A DNA stretch of 40,581 nucleotides from an uncultured Granulosicoccaceae bacterium (GCA_938003855.1 CALKXD010000042.1:1-40581), one strand, 5' to 3'. Counted from the stretch's first letter, positions 10,485 through 19,456 are shown. Program-made: numbers and translations. The notes: generated from the letters alone by a model not told the origin.

Positions 10485-10663
10485 ATTTTTGATACCTAAC
10501 CGGGAATACCTTGCCGTTTTTTTGCGTAACGGGAATTATTCAGCGCTCTGCGACATCGGCAGAACCAGTAGTCAACCACTCTATTGCGGCTGATCTCCGT
10601 TGGCAAAGACGATAATAATCCGCTGCATAGCCTCGCACTCCGTCGCGTTTTGCGTCCGGGCAA

Positions 10664-10915
10664 TTAGCGCGTAAGCTCATCCAGCGTGACCAGGTACTTC
10701 ATGGCGTATTCCCGGCTATCACCACACATCTCCGTGCCCGGTTGCAGAGCGGCACAGAAAGGCGGGCGGCGATCATCCCCAAACAGCTTGCAGCGCTCAG
10801 CGGAATCGAGATGCACACAGCGCATTCCAGCAGGCTTGCCTTGCGGCATACCGTAAAAGGGGGTTTGGATCGAGGGTGCAGTGCAGCATGCGCCACAATT
10901 GGAGCGGCAATCCAT
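10664..10915 (-). CDS. YkgJ-type CxxCxxCC cluster protein
   Basis: An 83-residue cysteine-rich protein of the YkgJ/UPF0153 family, thought to bind zinc or an iron-sulfur cluster. Eight cysteines are visible: Cys3, Cys7, Cys10 and Cys11 form the N-terminal motif, followed by Cys33, Cys42, Cys54 and Cys64, with FCAAL around residue 53 typical of the family. It has a normal ATG start. It begins 7 bp after the moeA stop and is the last gene of gshA-mobA-moeA-ykgJ, so co-transcription is likely. The biochemical role of the family is not established. The neighbourhood only hints at thiol or metal handling. Confidence 0.85.
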   Translation of the reverse strand: MDCRSNCGACCTAPSIQTPFYGMPQGKPAGMRCVHLDSAERCKLFGDDRRPPFCAALQPGTEMCGDSREYAMKYLVTLDELTR

Positions 10916-10922
10916 AGAGCCG

Positions 10923-12215
10923 CTACATCAAGCCGTGAAAAGGCTGTACAACGACAGTGTCACCCACGGCCACGCCGGCACATTCTGCCGGAATCACGAT
11001 CAGGCAATTTGCCATAGCCATGGATGTCAGCCGTCCCGCGCCCTGCTTGCCAGTCACCTGTACGGTTACGACACCGTCCGGGCCGGTGCTGACAACGCCA
11101 CGCTGGTACTCTACCCGACCGGGTGATTTCCTCAGTGCTGACTCACTACGCGCAGTGAATTGCATGGGCGCGGTATCAGTACAGCCCATCATGCGTTTTA
11201 TTGACGGCTGAACAAATTCGTAGAACGTCACCATCACAGCAACCGGATTGCCCGGTAGGCCGAAAAAATGCGCATCGCCGACCTTGCCGTAAGCCAGCGG
11301 CCGACCGGGTCGCATTGCCAGCTTCCAGAAGGTCACTTCACCAAGCTCGGCCAGGGTTGCACTGACAAAGTCGGCCTGGCCCGCAGACACACCACCGGAG
11401 GAAATAACCACATCCGCCTGTGCTGATGCATCAAGAAACGCCTGACGGGTGGCCTCGGCGGTATCTGCGACAACGCCCAGATCAATAAGCGTGACACCCA
11501 ATCGCCTTAGCATCGCAAACAGGGTGTGGCGATTACTGTCGAACAATTCACCGGGTCCGAGCGATTGCCCCGCATGCGACTCCAGCGCACGCAATTCATC
11601 ACCGGTACTGAAAAAAGCCACTTTTAATTTTCTGTAGACAGAGACCTGATCCACTCCCAGCGATGCAAGCAAGCCGATGTGAGCAGGGGTCAGCAACGTG
11701 CCTTGCTCTATAACCGTCTCGCCAGCTTTGATGTCTTCTCCCGCCTGACGCACATTTCGTCCCGGTGGTGTTTCGCCGTCGATCAGTACTTGCGGATACT
11801 GCCCACCTTGCTGAGTGCTGATGTTTTGCACATGCTCTTGAATAATGACAGTATCAGTGCCCGCCGGCATCATTCCACCAGTCATAATTCTGACCGCCTC
11901 ACCCGGCTTCACGTCGACATCAAGCGGTGTTCCAGCCCAAGCTGTACCGAGCACATTGAGCGTGGCCTCGCCCTGCTGTGGAAAGTCATCGCTCCTCACA
12001 GCATAGCCATCCATCGCGCTGTTGGTATACGACGGCACATCTATAGGCGAGCTTACGTCTGTCGACAAAACTCGATCCAGTGATTCCCGCACACCAAGCC
12101 GCTCTGTTTCAGAGAGCGGACTTATCCGGGCGGCAAGCCGTTCGAGCGCAATACCCACCGGCAACAGCGCCGGCTCCTGGTCGTCTTCACAGGAAGGTTG
12201 TTTTTCAATCGGCAT
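10923..12215 (-). CDS. moeA: Molybdopterin molybdenumtransferase MoeA
   Basis: MoeA inserts molybdate into adenylylated molybdopterin, the last general step of molybdenum cofactor synthesis. At 430 residues it matches the family (E. coli 411). Signatures are the N-terminal linker domain with DVPSYTNSAMDGYAVR around residue 60-75, TGGMMPAGTDTVI in the second domain around 112-124, the MPT-binding core SSGGVSAGQADF around 271-282, and PGRPLAYGK followed by GLPGNPVAVMV at about 302-327. The C-terminal domain IV follows. It starts with ATG 5 bp after the mobA stop. The product should work with MobA upstream; the early moa genes are not in the window. Confidence 0.95.
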   Translation of the reverse strand: MPIEKQPSCEDDQEPALLPVGIALERLAARISPLSETERLGVRESLDRVLSTDVSSPIDVPSYTNSAMDGYAVRSDDFPQQGEATLNVLGTAWAGTPLDVDVKPGEAVRIMTGGMMPAGTDTVIIQEHVQNISTQQGGQYPQVLIDGETPPGRNVRQAGEDIKAGETVIEQGTLLTPAHIGLLASLGVDQVSVYRKLKVAFFSTGDELRALESHAGQSLGPGELFDSNRHTLFAMLRRLGVTLIDLGVVADTAEATRQAFLDASAQADVVISSGGVSAGQADFVSATLAELGEVTFWKLAMRPGRPLAYGKVGDAHFFGLPGNPVAVMVTFYEFVQPSIKRMMGCTDTAPMQFTARSESALRKSPGRVEYQRGVVSTGPDGVVTVQVTGKQGAGRLTSMAMANCLIVIPAECAGVAVGDTVVVQPFHGLM

Positions 12216-12220
12216 TGGTA

Positions 12221-12820
12221 TCAGCGCCCGGCCAGAAGAGACTCGGCCGTCAGCCTTTCCTCTTCGGTGTTGATGTTAGTAAAGCTACCTGCGTACTCGC
12301 TACAGTCAAGGGTCCGCAGCGAATGCTGGTCAAACCAACGATCAATTTTACGCTCGCCGCTCCCTAGATATTCCCGCAGGCTCGCTAATAAATCTGTTTT
12401 AATCAAGCTGAACACTGGATGGGTTCGCTGCCCATCACTAGCCAGACCGATGTCGGCACCACTGCCTGCGAGTTGCTGCCACATGAACGGCAGTAAGGCT
12501 GACGACTGCATAGGTGAGTCACAGGGACAGGTATATATCCACGGTGTGGTCGCATTCGCCATGCCCGCTTCAACACCTGCCAGCGGCCCTTGATATCCAT
12601 CGATACTGTCGGCAATGACGCTGACACCGTATTTTTCGTAAGCCTCAGTATTGCGGTTGGCATTTACAATGATACGACTGACGTTCGGTCGCAATGCGTC
12701 GATAACCCAGGACACCAACTCGCGACCATCGAGTTCGACCAATCCTTTATCAACACCTTGCATTCGGCGCCCCATACCACCCGCCAGAATGACGCCGGTA
12801 ACCTGATCACTGCCCTCCAT
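12221..12820 (-). CDS. mobA: Molybdenum cofactor guanylyltransferase MobA
   Basis: MobA joins GMP from GTP to Mo-molybdopterin, producing the bis-MGD form used by DMSO-reductase family enzymes. At 199 residues it is of normal length (E. coli 194). The nucleotide-binding N-terminus ILAGGMGRRMQGVDKGL (residues 11-27) is clear, followed by GPLAGVEAGM around 77-86 and the metal-binding Asp in YTCPCDSP around 97-103. The start is ATG with AGGT about ten bases upstream. It lies 30 bp after gshA and 5 bp before moeA. Its presence implies that the organism makes at least one bis-MGD enzyme, though none is in the window. Confidence 0.93.
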   Translation of the reverse strand: MEGSDQVTGVILAGGMGRRMQGVDKGLVELDGRELVSWVIDALRPNVSRIIVNANRNTEAYEKYGVSVIADSIDGYQGPLAGVEAGMANATTPWIYTCPCDSPMQSSALLPFMWQQLAGSGADIGLASDGQRTHPVFSLIKTDLLASLREYLGSGERKIDRWFDQHSLRTLDCSEYAGSFTNINTEEERLTAESLLAGR

Positions 12821-12850
12821 ATTTTTTCTACCTGTTTGTTGTGACGCGGC

Positions 12851-14455
12851 CTACCGGTCGGCTGATTCCGCAGCTTGTGAAAAGTAATCCTGCAAAAAGG
12901 ACTCAAAGCTGCAATCGTCGGATTGCTCAATTTGCTGCTGTTTTTTCAACGACTCAATGGCATCCTGCTCAAACCGTTGACGCACGTCGGGCGACAGCGG
13001 TTGATCAGCAACACTGTCGCGGTGTTCCTGAGACTTACGCATCGCAAATGAAAAGAAGTCTTCGTCATTGTCTTGCAACTCCTTCAGCATTTGCCCCGAC
13101 GGCGTTTTTGCCGGGTCATATATCTTCGCAAGCTGCTGGCTCAGGGAGTTGCAGTAAAGTTTAGGCTTACCGGATTCATCCAGTAGATCGCACATCTCAC
13201 CGACGACATCAAGTATCTCACCGCCCCACTGACGCAGCGATACCTGCTCACCCGCACGACTTAAGGTCAGGTCCGGATCCCTGCCGCGATGCGCCACAGC
13301 CAGCAAATTGTCTTTTATCTCTTTTTGCTCAGCAGGTGTAATCGGCGGGCTGTCGCACAGCATGCAAAACAGCATAAAAGACTCTACAAACCGGAGTTGC
13401 TCATCGTTGATACCGAGCGGGTCATAGACATTGACATCAAGCGAACGCAGTTCCACATATCTTACGCCTCGACGTCCTAACGCCAGTGACGGCATTTCCA
13501 TCGGTTCGGCTATCTGCTTGGGACGTATAGAGCTGTAATACTCATTTTCAATTTGCAACAAATTGGTATTAAGTTGCTGATACTCGGAGTCTGCATCGAG
13601 CAATCCGAGCTTCGAATATCGTGAGGACTGAGTTGAAATAGCCTTTTGTAAAAAACCGACATAGGCTTCAAGACTGTTGTAATCGGCGGTAATGGATTCA
13701 GATTCTTCGCGGTTATTCTGGTAGCCGATATCACCCATGCGCAATGATGTAGCGTAAGGCTCATATAGGGTATTTCTGCCAAGCTTGAGCATCCGCTCCG
13801 GCGCTGAACTGCTGCCGAAAAAGGTGCCGCAAACCGCCGGTGAAGCCCCGAACAGATACGGAATCAACCAACCAAAGCGCAGAATATTCCGCACTAGAGA
13901 AAAATACTGAGCAGAAACAAATTCACTGTCGACGCTGGATTTCCCGTCGACCTCAGCCATCAGCTGCCAAAAGGAATCCGGGTACGAATAATTGTAATGC
14001 ACGCCTGCAATTGCCTGCATTTTCCGACCATAACGCAGTCCAAGCCCACGACGGTAGATGTTCTTCATTCGCGCTACGTTCGATGTGCCGTAGCGGCCTA
14101 TCGGCACATCGCAGTCCACTTTCAGGCCGCAGGGCATACTAGTCGCCCACAGAAATTCCCCGGGTGGCAGCTTGGAATAGACAAAGTTCTGCGTCTCTGC
14201 CAGGCAGGCCAGCGTAGTCGCCATATCTTCAAATGGCGGCGTGACAATCTCAAGCAGTGCTTCGGAAAAGTCAGTGGTGATAGACGGGTGCGTTAACGCA
14301 GAGCCAAGGGCCGATGGATGATCCAACGTGGACAAAGTACCGTCCGACGCGACACGCAGGCACTCTTTTTCGACGCCCACCATGCGACCCTTCAGCGGTC
14401 TGGAGCTGCATTTCTTATACACCATCTCAAGCCGGTGACGTGCAGTTGTATACAA
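12851..14455 (-). CDS. gshA: Glutamate-cysteine ligase GshA
   Basis: ATP-dependent ligase for the first and rate-limiting step of glutathione synthesis (E. coli-type class). The N-terminal block VGVEKECLRV, then HPSALGSALTHPSITTDFSEALLE, matches E. coli GshA closely, as do WATSMPC, IAGVHYNYSYP and the middle YVELRSLDVNVYDPLG. I place the start at a TTG at 14455 because GGAG lies 8 bases upstream and the spacing to the first conserved block then matches E. coli. That gives 534 residues against 518. A more upstream TTG at 14500 and an ATG at 14425 are alternatives. It heads a tight cluster with mobA, moeA and the YkgJ-like gene and is divergent from the esterase. Confidence 0.93.
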   Translation of the reverse strand: MYTTARHRLEMVYKKCSSRPLKGRMVGVEKECLRVASDGTLSTLDHPSALGSALTHPSITTDFSEALLEIVTPPFEDMATTLACLAETQNFVYSKLPPGEFLWATSMPCGLKVDCDVPIGRYGTSNVARMKNIYRRGLGLRYGRKMQAIAGVHYNYSYPDSFWQLMAEVDGKSSVDSEFVSAQYFSLVRNILRFGWLIPYLFGASPAVCGTFFGSSSAPERMLKLGRNTLYEPYATSLRMGDIGYQNNREESESITADYNSLEAYVGFLQKAISTQSSRYSKLGLLDADSEYQQLNTNLLQIENEYYSSIRPKQIAEPMEMPSLALGRRGVRYVELRSLDVNVYDPLGINDEQLRFVESFMLFCMLCDSPPITPAEQKEIKDNLLAVAHRGRDPDLTLSRAGEQVSLRQWGGEILDVVGEMCDLLDESGKPKLYCNSLSQQLAKIYDPAKTPSGQMLKELQDNDEDFFSFAMRKSQEHRDSVADQPLSPDVRQRFEQDAIESLKKQQQIEQSDDCSFESFLQDYFSQAAESADR

Positions 14456-14646
14456 AATTTGTTCTCCATCCCGCAGTGCAGGTTTGGCCGGGCAAATCAA
14501 AACGGTACTACGGTCGCGTTCGGTTGTTGCTCAAATGGAATGACACTTCCCGTATAACTCCACCGGGGCAGTTTTGTACCGACCGCTGTAACGCTGCCGG
14601 TTCGAATCGATGCAGGATTGTCGCTTTCAACAATCTGCGTGTACAA

Positions 14647-14663
14647 CACACTAATTTAGTGTG
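14647..14663. promoter_or_regulatory. Palindrome next to the esterase promoter
   Basis: CACACTA-ATT-TAGTGTG is a perfect inverted repeat with 7-bp arms and a 3-bp centre. It ends one base before the -35-like box of the esterase promoter and lies between divergent gshA and the esterase. That placement suits a repressor or activator operator. No regulator can be named. Confidence 0.35.
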
Positions 14664-14664
14664 A

Positions 14665-14693
14665 TTAGCAACACCTCTGAGCAGTATTATACT
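14665..14693 (+). promoter_or_regulatory. Sigma70-like promoter for the esterase
   Basis: TTAGCA (14665-14670, four of six to consensus) and TATACT (14688-14693, five of six) are 17 bp apart. They lie 47 bp upstream of the esterase ATG on the same strand. The -35 is weak, which is compatible with control through the adjacent palindrome. Confidence 0.4.
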
Positions 14694-14740
14694 GGGCACA
14701 TTGTAAATAGTATCAAGGCTACTCAGCACGTGACACCGAA

Positions 14741-15541
14741 ATGACCACCAACACGACCGCCTCCCCTGTCCGCCTGCATCATCAATCCAGTGGCCAGTCC
14801 GGGGACGATGCAGTACACGTAGTGATACTTCACGGCTTGTTTGGTGACGGAGAAAACTGGCGCACTCAGGCCGACAGACTCTCTGATCGCTTTTGTGTTC
14901 ACCTGATGGATCTTAGAAACCACGGTGCCTCGCCGCACACCGTGACCATGGATTATCACGCTATGGCGGCAGACGTGGCCTTTACCTGCCAGTCCATCGG
15001 TGTCGATTCGATACATCTGATTGGCCATTCGATGGGTGGCAAAACCGCCATGCAAATCGCCATGAATACACCGCAACTGCTGCAGAGCCTTACTGTCGTG
15101 GATATCGCACCGCGACAATACCCACACCATCATCAGGGTATTCTGAAGGGCCTGCATCAACTGCAGGCGGATCCGATCACCTCCCGGCGGACCGCGGACG
15201 AGCGACTCGCCCCCTTCGTCGAAAACGCCGGCATCAGGGCTTTTTTGCTTAAAAACCTTCGCCGCGACGACAACGGTCATTACCGTTTACGGATAAATCT
15301 CGAGACCATATCAGCACATTACAATGATATTGCCGCCGCCGTTGTCAGCGCGGAGCCGTTCGAAAAACCAACGCTCTTTATTAAAGGTGAAAACTCAGAT
15401 TACCTCAGCGCCAGCGATCAACCGCTGGTACAGGCGCTGTTCCCGGCCGCCAAACTGAAAACCATTGGTGGTGCCGGCCACTGGCCGCACAGTGAAAAGC
15501 CGGATGTTGTACACAAGATCCTCAACGACTTCCTCGGCTGA
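14741..15541 (+). CDS. ybfF: YbfF-like alpha/beta hydrolase
   Basis: A 266-residue cytoplasmic alpha/beta-hydrolase resembling E. coli YbfF, a broad esterase active on short-chain and CoA esters. The oxyanion segment is ILHGLFGDGENW (29-40). The nucleophile Ser97 is in GHSMGG, and the catalytic His247 is in GAGHWPH. VMDLRNHGASPH-like sequence (about 55-66) is characteristic of the YbfF group. The acid is probably the Asp in the segment before the final strand. The first residues (to about 20) are poorly conserved, but the ATG at 14741 sits properly downstream of a promoter-like sequence. It is monocistronic and divergent from gshA. Confidence 0.88.
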   Translation: MTTNTTASPVRLHHQSSGQSGDDAVHVVILHGLFGDGENWRTQADRLSDRFCVHLMDLRNHGASPHTVTMDYHAMAADVAFTCQSIGVDSIHLIGHSMGGKTAMQIAMNTPQLLQSLTVVDIAPRQYPHHHQGILKGLHQLQADPITSRRTADERLAPFVENAGIRAFLLKNLRRDDNGHYRLRINLETISAHYNDIAAAVVSAEPFEKPTLFIKGENSDYLSASDQPLVQALFPAAKLKTIGGAGHWPHSEKPDVVHKILNDFLG

Positions 15542-15723
15542 GCCAATCGGGTACGCAAACGCCGGCACGAGGGGATTTCGGCTTACAGCGTGCCCCGCCG
15601 CAGGGGCTGTTTCCGGATACAGTGGCGTGGTGTCTGATCGACTATGCGCCTGCAAGGAAGGTAACGCGCTAAGGCACGCCAGTCGGCGACACAGAAATCA
15701 ACACCGATCGACCTTTGTTTTAG

Positions 15724-16566
15724 TTACTGGCGAGCCGCCACCGATAGTACCGACAGCGCTTGCCGGTGCAAGTCTTCGGTTGCGGCGGCGATAACCTGCC
15801 CTCCCGCAATCGCGGACTCTCCGCACCAGTTGCTGACTACTCCGCCTGCACCTTCCACGATCGGAATCAGTGCCTGAATATCGTAGGGCTGAAGATCGGC
15901 CTCCACGACCAGATCGACAAAGCCGCTGGCGAGCATGCAATAAGCATAACAATCGCCACCAAAGCGGCTCATTCGAAGCCGCCCCGCCAGCGCCTGATGG
16001 GCCTCCTGTTCAGCGCAATGCTGAAACATGTCCGGGCTGGTAGTCATCATAACGGCCTCACTCAGATTATGACACTGGCGGGTCTTCAGTACTCGCTGGC
16101 CGCCATCATGCATGCACACGGCCTGCATTCGATTGCCCACGTAACGTTCCTTCATAAACGGTTGATTCATCACTCCCAGAACAACGTCGTGTCCGTTAAA
16201 CAGCGCGATTAGTGTTCCCCAAAGCGGCAGACCACTGATGAATGCACGGGTACCATCGATCGGATCGAGCACCCAGGTCAGGCCCGAGGGCCCCGCTTCA
16301 AGGCCATGTTCTTCGCCGAAGATACCGTGATCAGGGTAGCGACTGCTGATGAGGTCGCGCATGGCAGTTTCGGATGCCTTATCAGCCACCGTGACTGGAT
16401 CGAACAGCGCACCGGGCGCTTTATCATCGACCGGAATTGCCCGGCGGAAATACGGCTCGATAGCGATGCCGGCGACTTCGGCCAACTCTCCGGCAAATTG
16501 CGTTAGCTCAACTAACGCGGCACTATCCAACTCTACAGGGGTCTGAGACAGCAGTGAATCGATCAT
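15724..16566 (-). CDS. Inositol monophosphatase family (HisN-type) phosphatase
   Basis: A magnesium-dependent phosphatase of the inositol monophosphatase superfamily. The three metal-binding motifs are intact: DPVTVADKASE, FGEEHG and WVLDPIDGTRAF, followed by GxPLWGTLIAL and near the C-terminus the GDCYAYCMLASG and VEGAGGVVSNW blocks. The arrangement and the PIDGTRAFISGLP wording resemble HisN, the histidinol-phosphate phosphatase that replaces the HisB domain in some bacteria, but inositol-phosphate or CysQ-like roles are not excluded. I chose the ATG at 16566 (280 residues), which fits family length. Upstream options are ATG 16593, TTG 16632 (preceded by GAGAGG) and GTG 16653. No his genes are nearby. 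Confidence 0.85.
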   Translation of the reverse strand: MIDSLLSQTPVELDSAALVELTQFAGELAEVAGIAIEPYFRRAIPVDDKAPGALFDPVTVADKASETAMRDLISSRYPDHGIFGEEHGLEAGPSGLTWVLDPIDGTRAFISGLPLWGTLIALFNGHDVVLGVMNQPFMKERYVGNRMQAVCMHDGGQRVLKTRQCHNLSEAVMMTTSPDMFQHCAEQEAHQALAGRLRMSRFGGDCYAYCMLASGFVDLVVEADLQPYDIQALIPIVEGAGGVVSNWCGESAIAGGQVIAAATEDLHRQALSVLSVAARQ

Positions 16567-16712
16567 GACAGGATTCGCAGGGGGGACCGGCATATTATGC
16601 ACAGCGCTCGGATCAAGAACCACTGCTTGCAAATCAAAGCCTCTCTGTCTCACAATCGCCTACACTTAACGTGAAGCATTAGGCTTTTTACTAAAGAATT
16701 ATCCGGAAATCC

Positions 16713-17222
16713 ATGTCTGCTCCACGTCTTATAAGCCTGCTTGCTGTGCTGCTAGCCATTGGCTCAATGTTGTTTGCCGTCGGCTACCTGCAAATGGTCG
16801 AGCATCTTGAACCCTGCCCACTGTGCATTCTCGATCGGGTAGTCGTGATTGCACTGGGCGTCTGCTTTTTGCTCGCGCTGTTGCACCACCCGGCCATCAC
16901 CGGCAGACGAATCTACTCTGTTATTGCCGGGTTGCTGGCTTTGACTGGCATTGGTATCTGCGCACGACACATCTGGCTGCAAAACCTGCCCGCTGACCAG
17001 GTTCCGGAATGCGGCGCTGGCTTCTGGTTTATGCTCGACACCATGCCGATTGCCCGCTTTTTGGACACTATCCTGAACGGATCCGGCGAATGCGCAGATA
17101 TCCAGTGGACGCTGTTTGGCTTCAGTTTGCCAGAGTTGACGCTCGGTATTTTTGTGGTCTTTCTGCTGATGGCAATTGCGTTGTTTTTCGCCAAAGGGCA
17201 ACAGGAATTCCACTCGCGTTGA
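16713..17222 (+). CDS. dsbB: Disulfide bond oxidoreductase DsbB
   Basis: Inner-membrane protein that reoxidises periplasmic DsbA and passes electrons to quinones. The 169 residues form four membrane helices. The first periplasmic loop carries the redox pair Cys35-Pro-Leu-Cys38, and the second carries Cys100 and Cys127, as in E. coli DsbB. Arg near the CPLC helix (LDRV, residue 42) is the conserved quinone-site arginine equivalent. It starts with ATG and is divergent from the phosphatase gene. DsbA is not in this window. The product probably supports disulfides in envelope proteins. Confidence 0.95.
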   Translation: MSAPRLISLLAVLLAIGSMLFAVGYLQMVEHLEPCPLCILDRVVVIALGVCFLLALLHHPAITGRRIYSVIAGLLALTGIGICARHIWLQNLPADQVPECGAGFWFMLDTMPIARFLDTILNGSGECADIQWTLFGFSLPELTLGIFVVFLLMAIALFFAKGQQEFHSR

Positions 17223-17346
17223 TACACTGGTAGTATCGACCACGCACCTCTTTACTTTTTTGCCCGTATGGATCAGCAACCGACCACACCATTCGTTTGT
17301 AATATACCGCTGTATATCAGGCCTTATGACCGGGCGAGGTAACACA

Positions 17347-17391
17347 ATGGATGGATATGTATCCCTAACAGAGAGCAAATCTTTTGGCTGA
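17347..17391 (+). CDS. Possible 14-residue upstream ORF of yaiL
   Basis: An ATG preceded by GAGG with a 7-base spacer opens a 14-codon frame (MDGYVSLTESKSFG). Its TGA lies 6 nt inside the yaiL gene, so the two frames overlap by 8 nt at the yaiL TTG. The ribosome site is stronger than that of yaiL. It could be a leader that couples translation to yaiL, or chance. Nothing is recognised in the peptide. Confidence 0.3.
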   Translation: MDGYVSLTESKSFG

Positions 17392-17995
17392 CTCACTTAG
17401 AGACCAATTGATTGCAGCCGGTTATCAGGCTCCCAAAAAGGAAGCACCGAAAAAACCGTCTGGAAAAAAATCAAACAATAGAAATTCCAAGGCAGGCGGC
17501 AAGGATGCCGGGTCAAACCATCGCGGCGGTAAAAGGCCGAACACCAACCGCAGCCAGCCAACCGGTGCCGGTGCCCGGAAAAATGCACCAAAGCCTCAAG
17601 CTGGCAAACGCAGCAAGCCAGCGCAGAAAAACAGTGACCCTGAGGCAATTGAAGCTCGTAAAAAGCTGAAAGCCCAGATCAAGGTGTTGATCGACGAAAA
17701 CAAGGCTGATGCCTGGAAAGGCGAAATTGTCTATCGTTACCTGGTTGATAATCGTATCAGGGAGCTTTACGTCACTGAGGAAATCCACAAGAAACTGGCT
17801 GACCGTGAACTGTCGGTCACCCGCTTGAATGGCGACACTTTCCTGGTCCCAAGAGAGGTGGCATTGAACATTGTGAAGATCAACCCGCAATGGAGCGTGT
17901 TCAACCTGGAGCTAAACGAGGCAACCGCGGTTGCAGCAGATGACACCGATAAAGAGTACGCCGAGTTTCAGGTTCCTGACGACCTGAAGTGGTAA
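17384..17995 (+). CDS. yaiL: DUF2058 nucleoprotein-like YaiL
   Basis: A 203-residue protein of the DUF2058/YaiL family. It has a short N-terminal helix (SLRDQLIAAGY), a long low-complexity linker rich in Lys, Gly, Asn and Pro (about 18-85), and a folded C-terminal half (about 88-203) with the family blocks WKGEIVYRYLVDNRIRELYV, RLNGDTFLVPREVA and YAEFQVPDDLKW. The basic disordered linker would suit nucleic-acid contact, but the function is not established. The start is TTG with GAGAG upstream; no ATG gives the family N-terminus. Its stop is 3 bp before sbcB, so the two are almost certainly co-transcribed. Confidence 0.88.
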   Translation: MADSLRDQLIAAGYQAPKKEAPKKPSGKKSNNRNSKAGGKDAGSNHRGGKRPNTNRSQPTGAGARKNAPKPQAGKRSKPAQKNSDPEAIEARKKLKAQIKVLIDENKADAWKGEIVYRYLVDNRIRELYVTEEIHKKLADRELSVTRLNGDTFLVPREVALNIVKINPQWSVFNLELNEATAVAADDTDKEYAEFQVPDDLKW

Positions 17996-17998
17996 GCA

Positions 17999-19456
17999 AT
18001 GCCACTGGAGACATTCCTGTGGCACGACTACGAAACGTTCGGTCGCGACCCCGGCCGGGAACGCCCCGTACAATTCGCCGCGATTCGCACAGACCAGAAT
18101 CTGCAACAGATCGACGACGGTGTGATGCTCTATTGTCGTCAGTCAAAGGACTATCTGCCGGACCCTGAATCCTGCCTTGTACACGGTGTACTTCCGCAAA
18201 CGGCTAATGAAAAAGGGTTGAGCGAATTGCAATTCGCCACCCGGATTCATACCATGATGGCCACTCCGGGCACCTGCACCGTCGGCTACAACAGCATCCG
18301 CTTTGACGACGAATTCAGCCGACAGTTGTTCTTCAGAAATTTGTTCGATCCCTATGCACGTGAATGGCAGAACGGCAATTCGCGATGGGACCTCATCGAC
18401 ATCATGCGCCTGGCACGCGCGCTCAGGCCGGAGGGCATCGCATGGCCAGTAAATGCCGATGGCACAGCCAGCAACAAACTCGAACTCCTGACCGCGGCTA
18501 ATGGCATATCACACGGCGATGCACATGACGCGCTGGCCGATGTCCAGGCGACCATCGAAATCGCCAAACTGCTGAAACAGGCACAGCCAAAACTGTATCA
18601 CTATGCACTCAGCAACAAATCTAAAGCGGCCGTGCAAAGCCAGCTTAACCTGATTAAACGCAAGCCGGTCCTGCATGTTTCCGGAATGTACCCGGCCACC
18701 CTGGGACACCTGTCAGTTGTGATGCCGCTCTGCCCTCACCCGACCAATGGCAACGGCATATTAGTGTACGACCTCAGAGTCAGCCCGGAACAACTAATCG
18801 ATCTACCTCGCGAAACTATCGCTGAGCGTATCTTCACCCGAAGCGCTGATCTGCCTGCAGGCACCAGCCGTATTGCCGTAAAAACCGTACACATTAACCG
18901 TTGCCCGGTACTGGCACCCGTGACAACCCTGACGGATGAAAACAGCCAGCGTCTGCAGATCGATCTAGAACAGGCAAGCCGATATCGGCAACAGATTCTC
19001 AACAACCCGACGATCATTGACAAACTGCAATGGGTATTTTCCGGGCACAATCATCCTCAGCAGCAGGATCCCGATCTAACTCTTTACTCCGGCAGTTTTG
19101 CAAGCGACTCAGACCGCAGGCAGATGCAGGCCATACATGCGGAGCACTCAGCACACGGGACCATTCAAGCCAAAGATAGCTTTACGGACTCGCGGTTTTC
19201 CGAGTTACTGTTTCGATTGCGCGCGCGCAACACGCCGGTGCAGTTCAACACCTCTGAGCAACAGCGATGGCAACAGTTTTGTCATAGCCGCGTACATCTT
19301 GGCCAGGAAGGATTCCGCTCTATTGCTCAGTATGAAGAAACTTTACGGCGGCTCGAAAGTGACACGTCCAGTCCGGCATCAGCCGAGTTGATCAATGCAC
19401 TTCGTCAGTACGGCAAAGACGTTGCCGATTTCTCGGCCAGACAAACCGGCCTCTAG
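17999..19456 (+). CDS. sbcB: Exonuclease I SbcB
   Basis: Processive 3'-5' single-strand DNA exonuclease used in mismatch repair and recombination clean-up. It has 485 residues (E. coli 475). The DEDDh active site is complete: Asp10 and Glu12 in WHDYETFG, an Asp in the GYNSIRFDDEF block near 103, and His176 and Asp181 in HDALADV. All lie five residues before their E. coli counterparts (15, 17, 108, 181, 186). The SH3-like and helical exonuclease I C-terminal domains follow. It starts with ATG 3 bp after yaiL, and the last codons of yaiL carry its ribosome site. A 598-bp gap follows. Confidence 0.95.
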   Translation: MPLETFLWHDYETFGRDPGRERPVQFAAIRTDQNLQQIDDGVMLYCRQSKDYLPDPESCLVHGVLPQTANEKGLSELQFATRIHTMMATPGTCTVGYNSIRFDDEFSRQLFFRNLFDPYAREWQNGNSRWDLIDIMRLARALRPEGIAWPVNADGTASNKLELLTAANGISHGDAHDALADVQATIEIAKLLKQAQPKLYHYALSNKSKAAVQSQLNLIKRKPVLHVSGMYPATLGHLSVVMPLCPHPTNGNGILVYDLRVSPEQLIDLPRETIAERIFTRSADLPAGTSRIAVKTVHINRCPVLAPVTTLTDENSQRLQIDLEQASRYRQQILNNPTIIDKLQWVFSGHNHPQQQDPDLTLYSGSFASDSDRRQMQAIHAEHSAHGTIQAKDSFTDSRFSELLFRLRARNTPVQFNTSEQQRWQQFCHSRVHLGQEGFRSIAQYEETLRRLESDTSSPASAELINALRQYGKDVADFSARQTGL

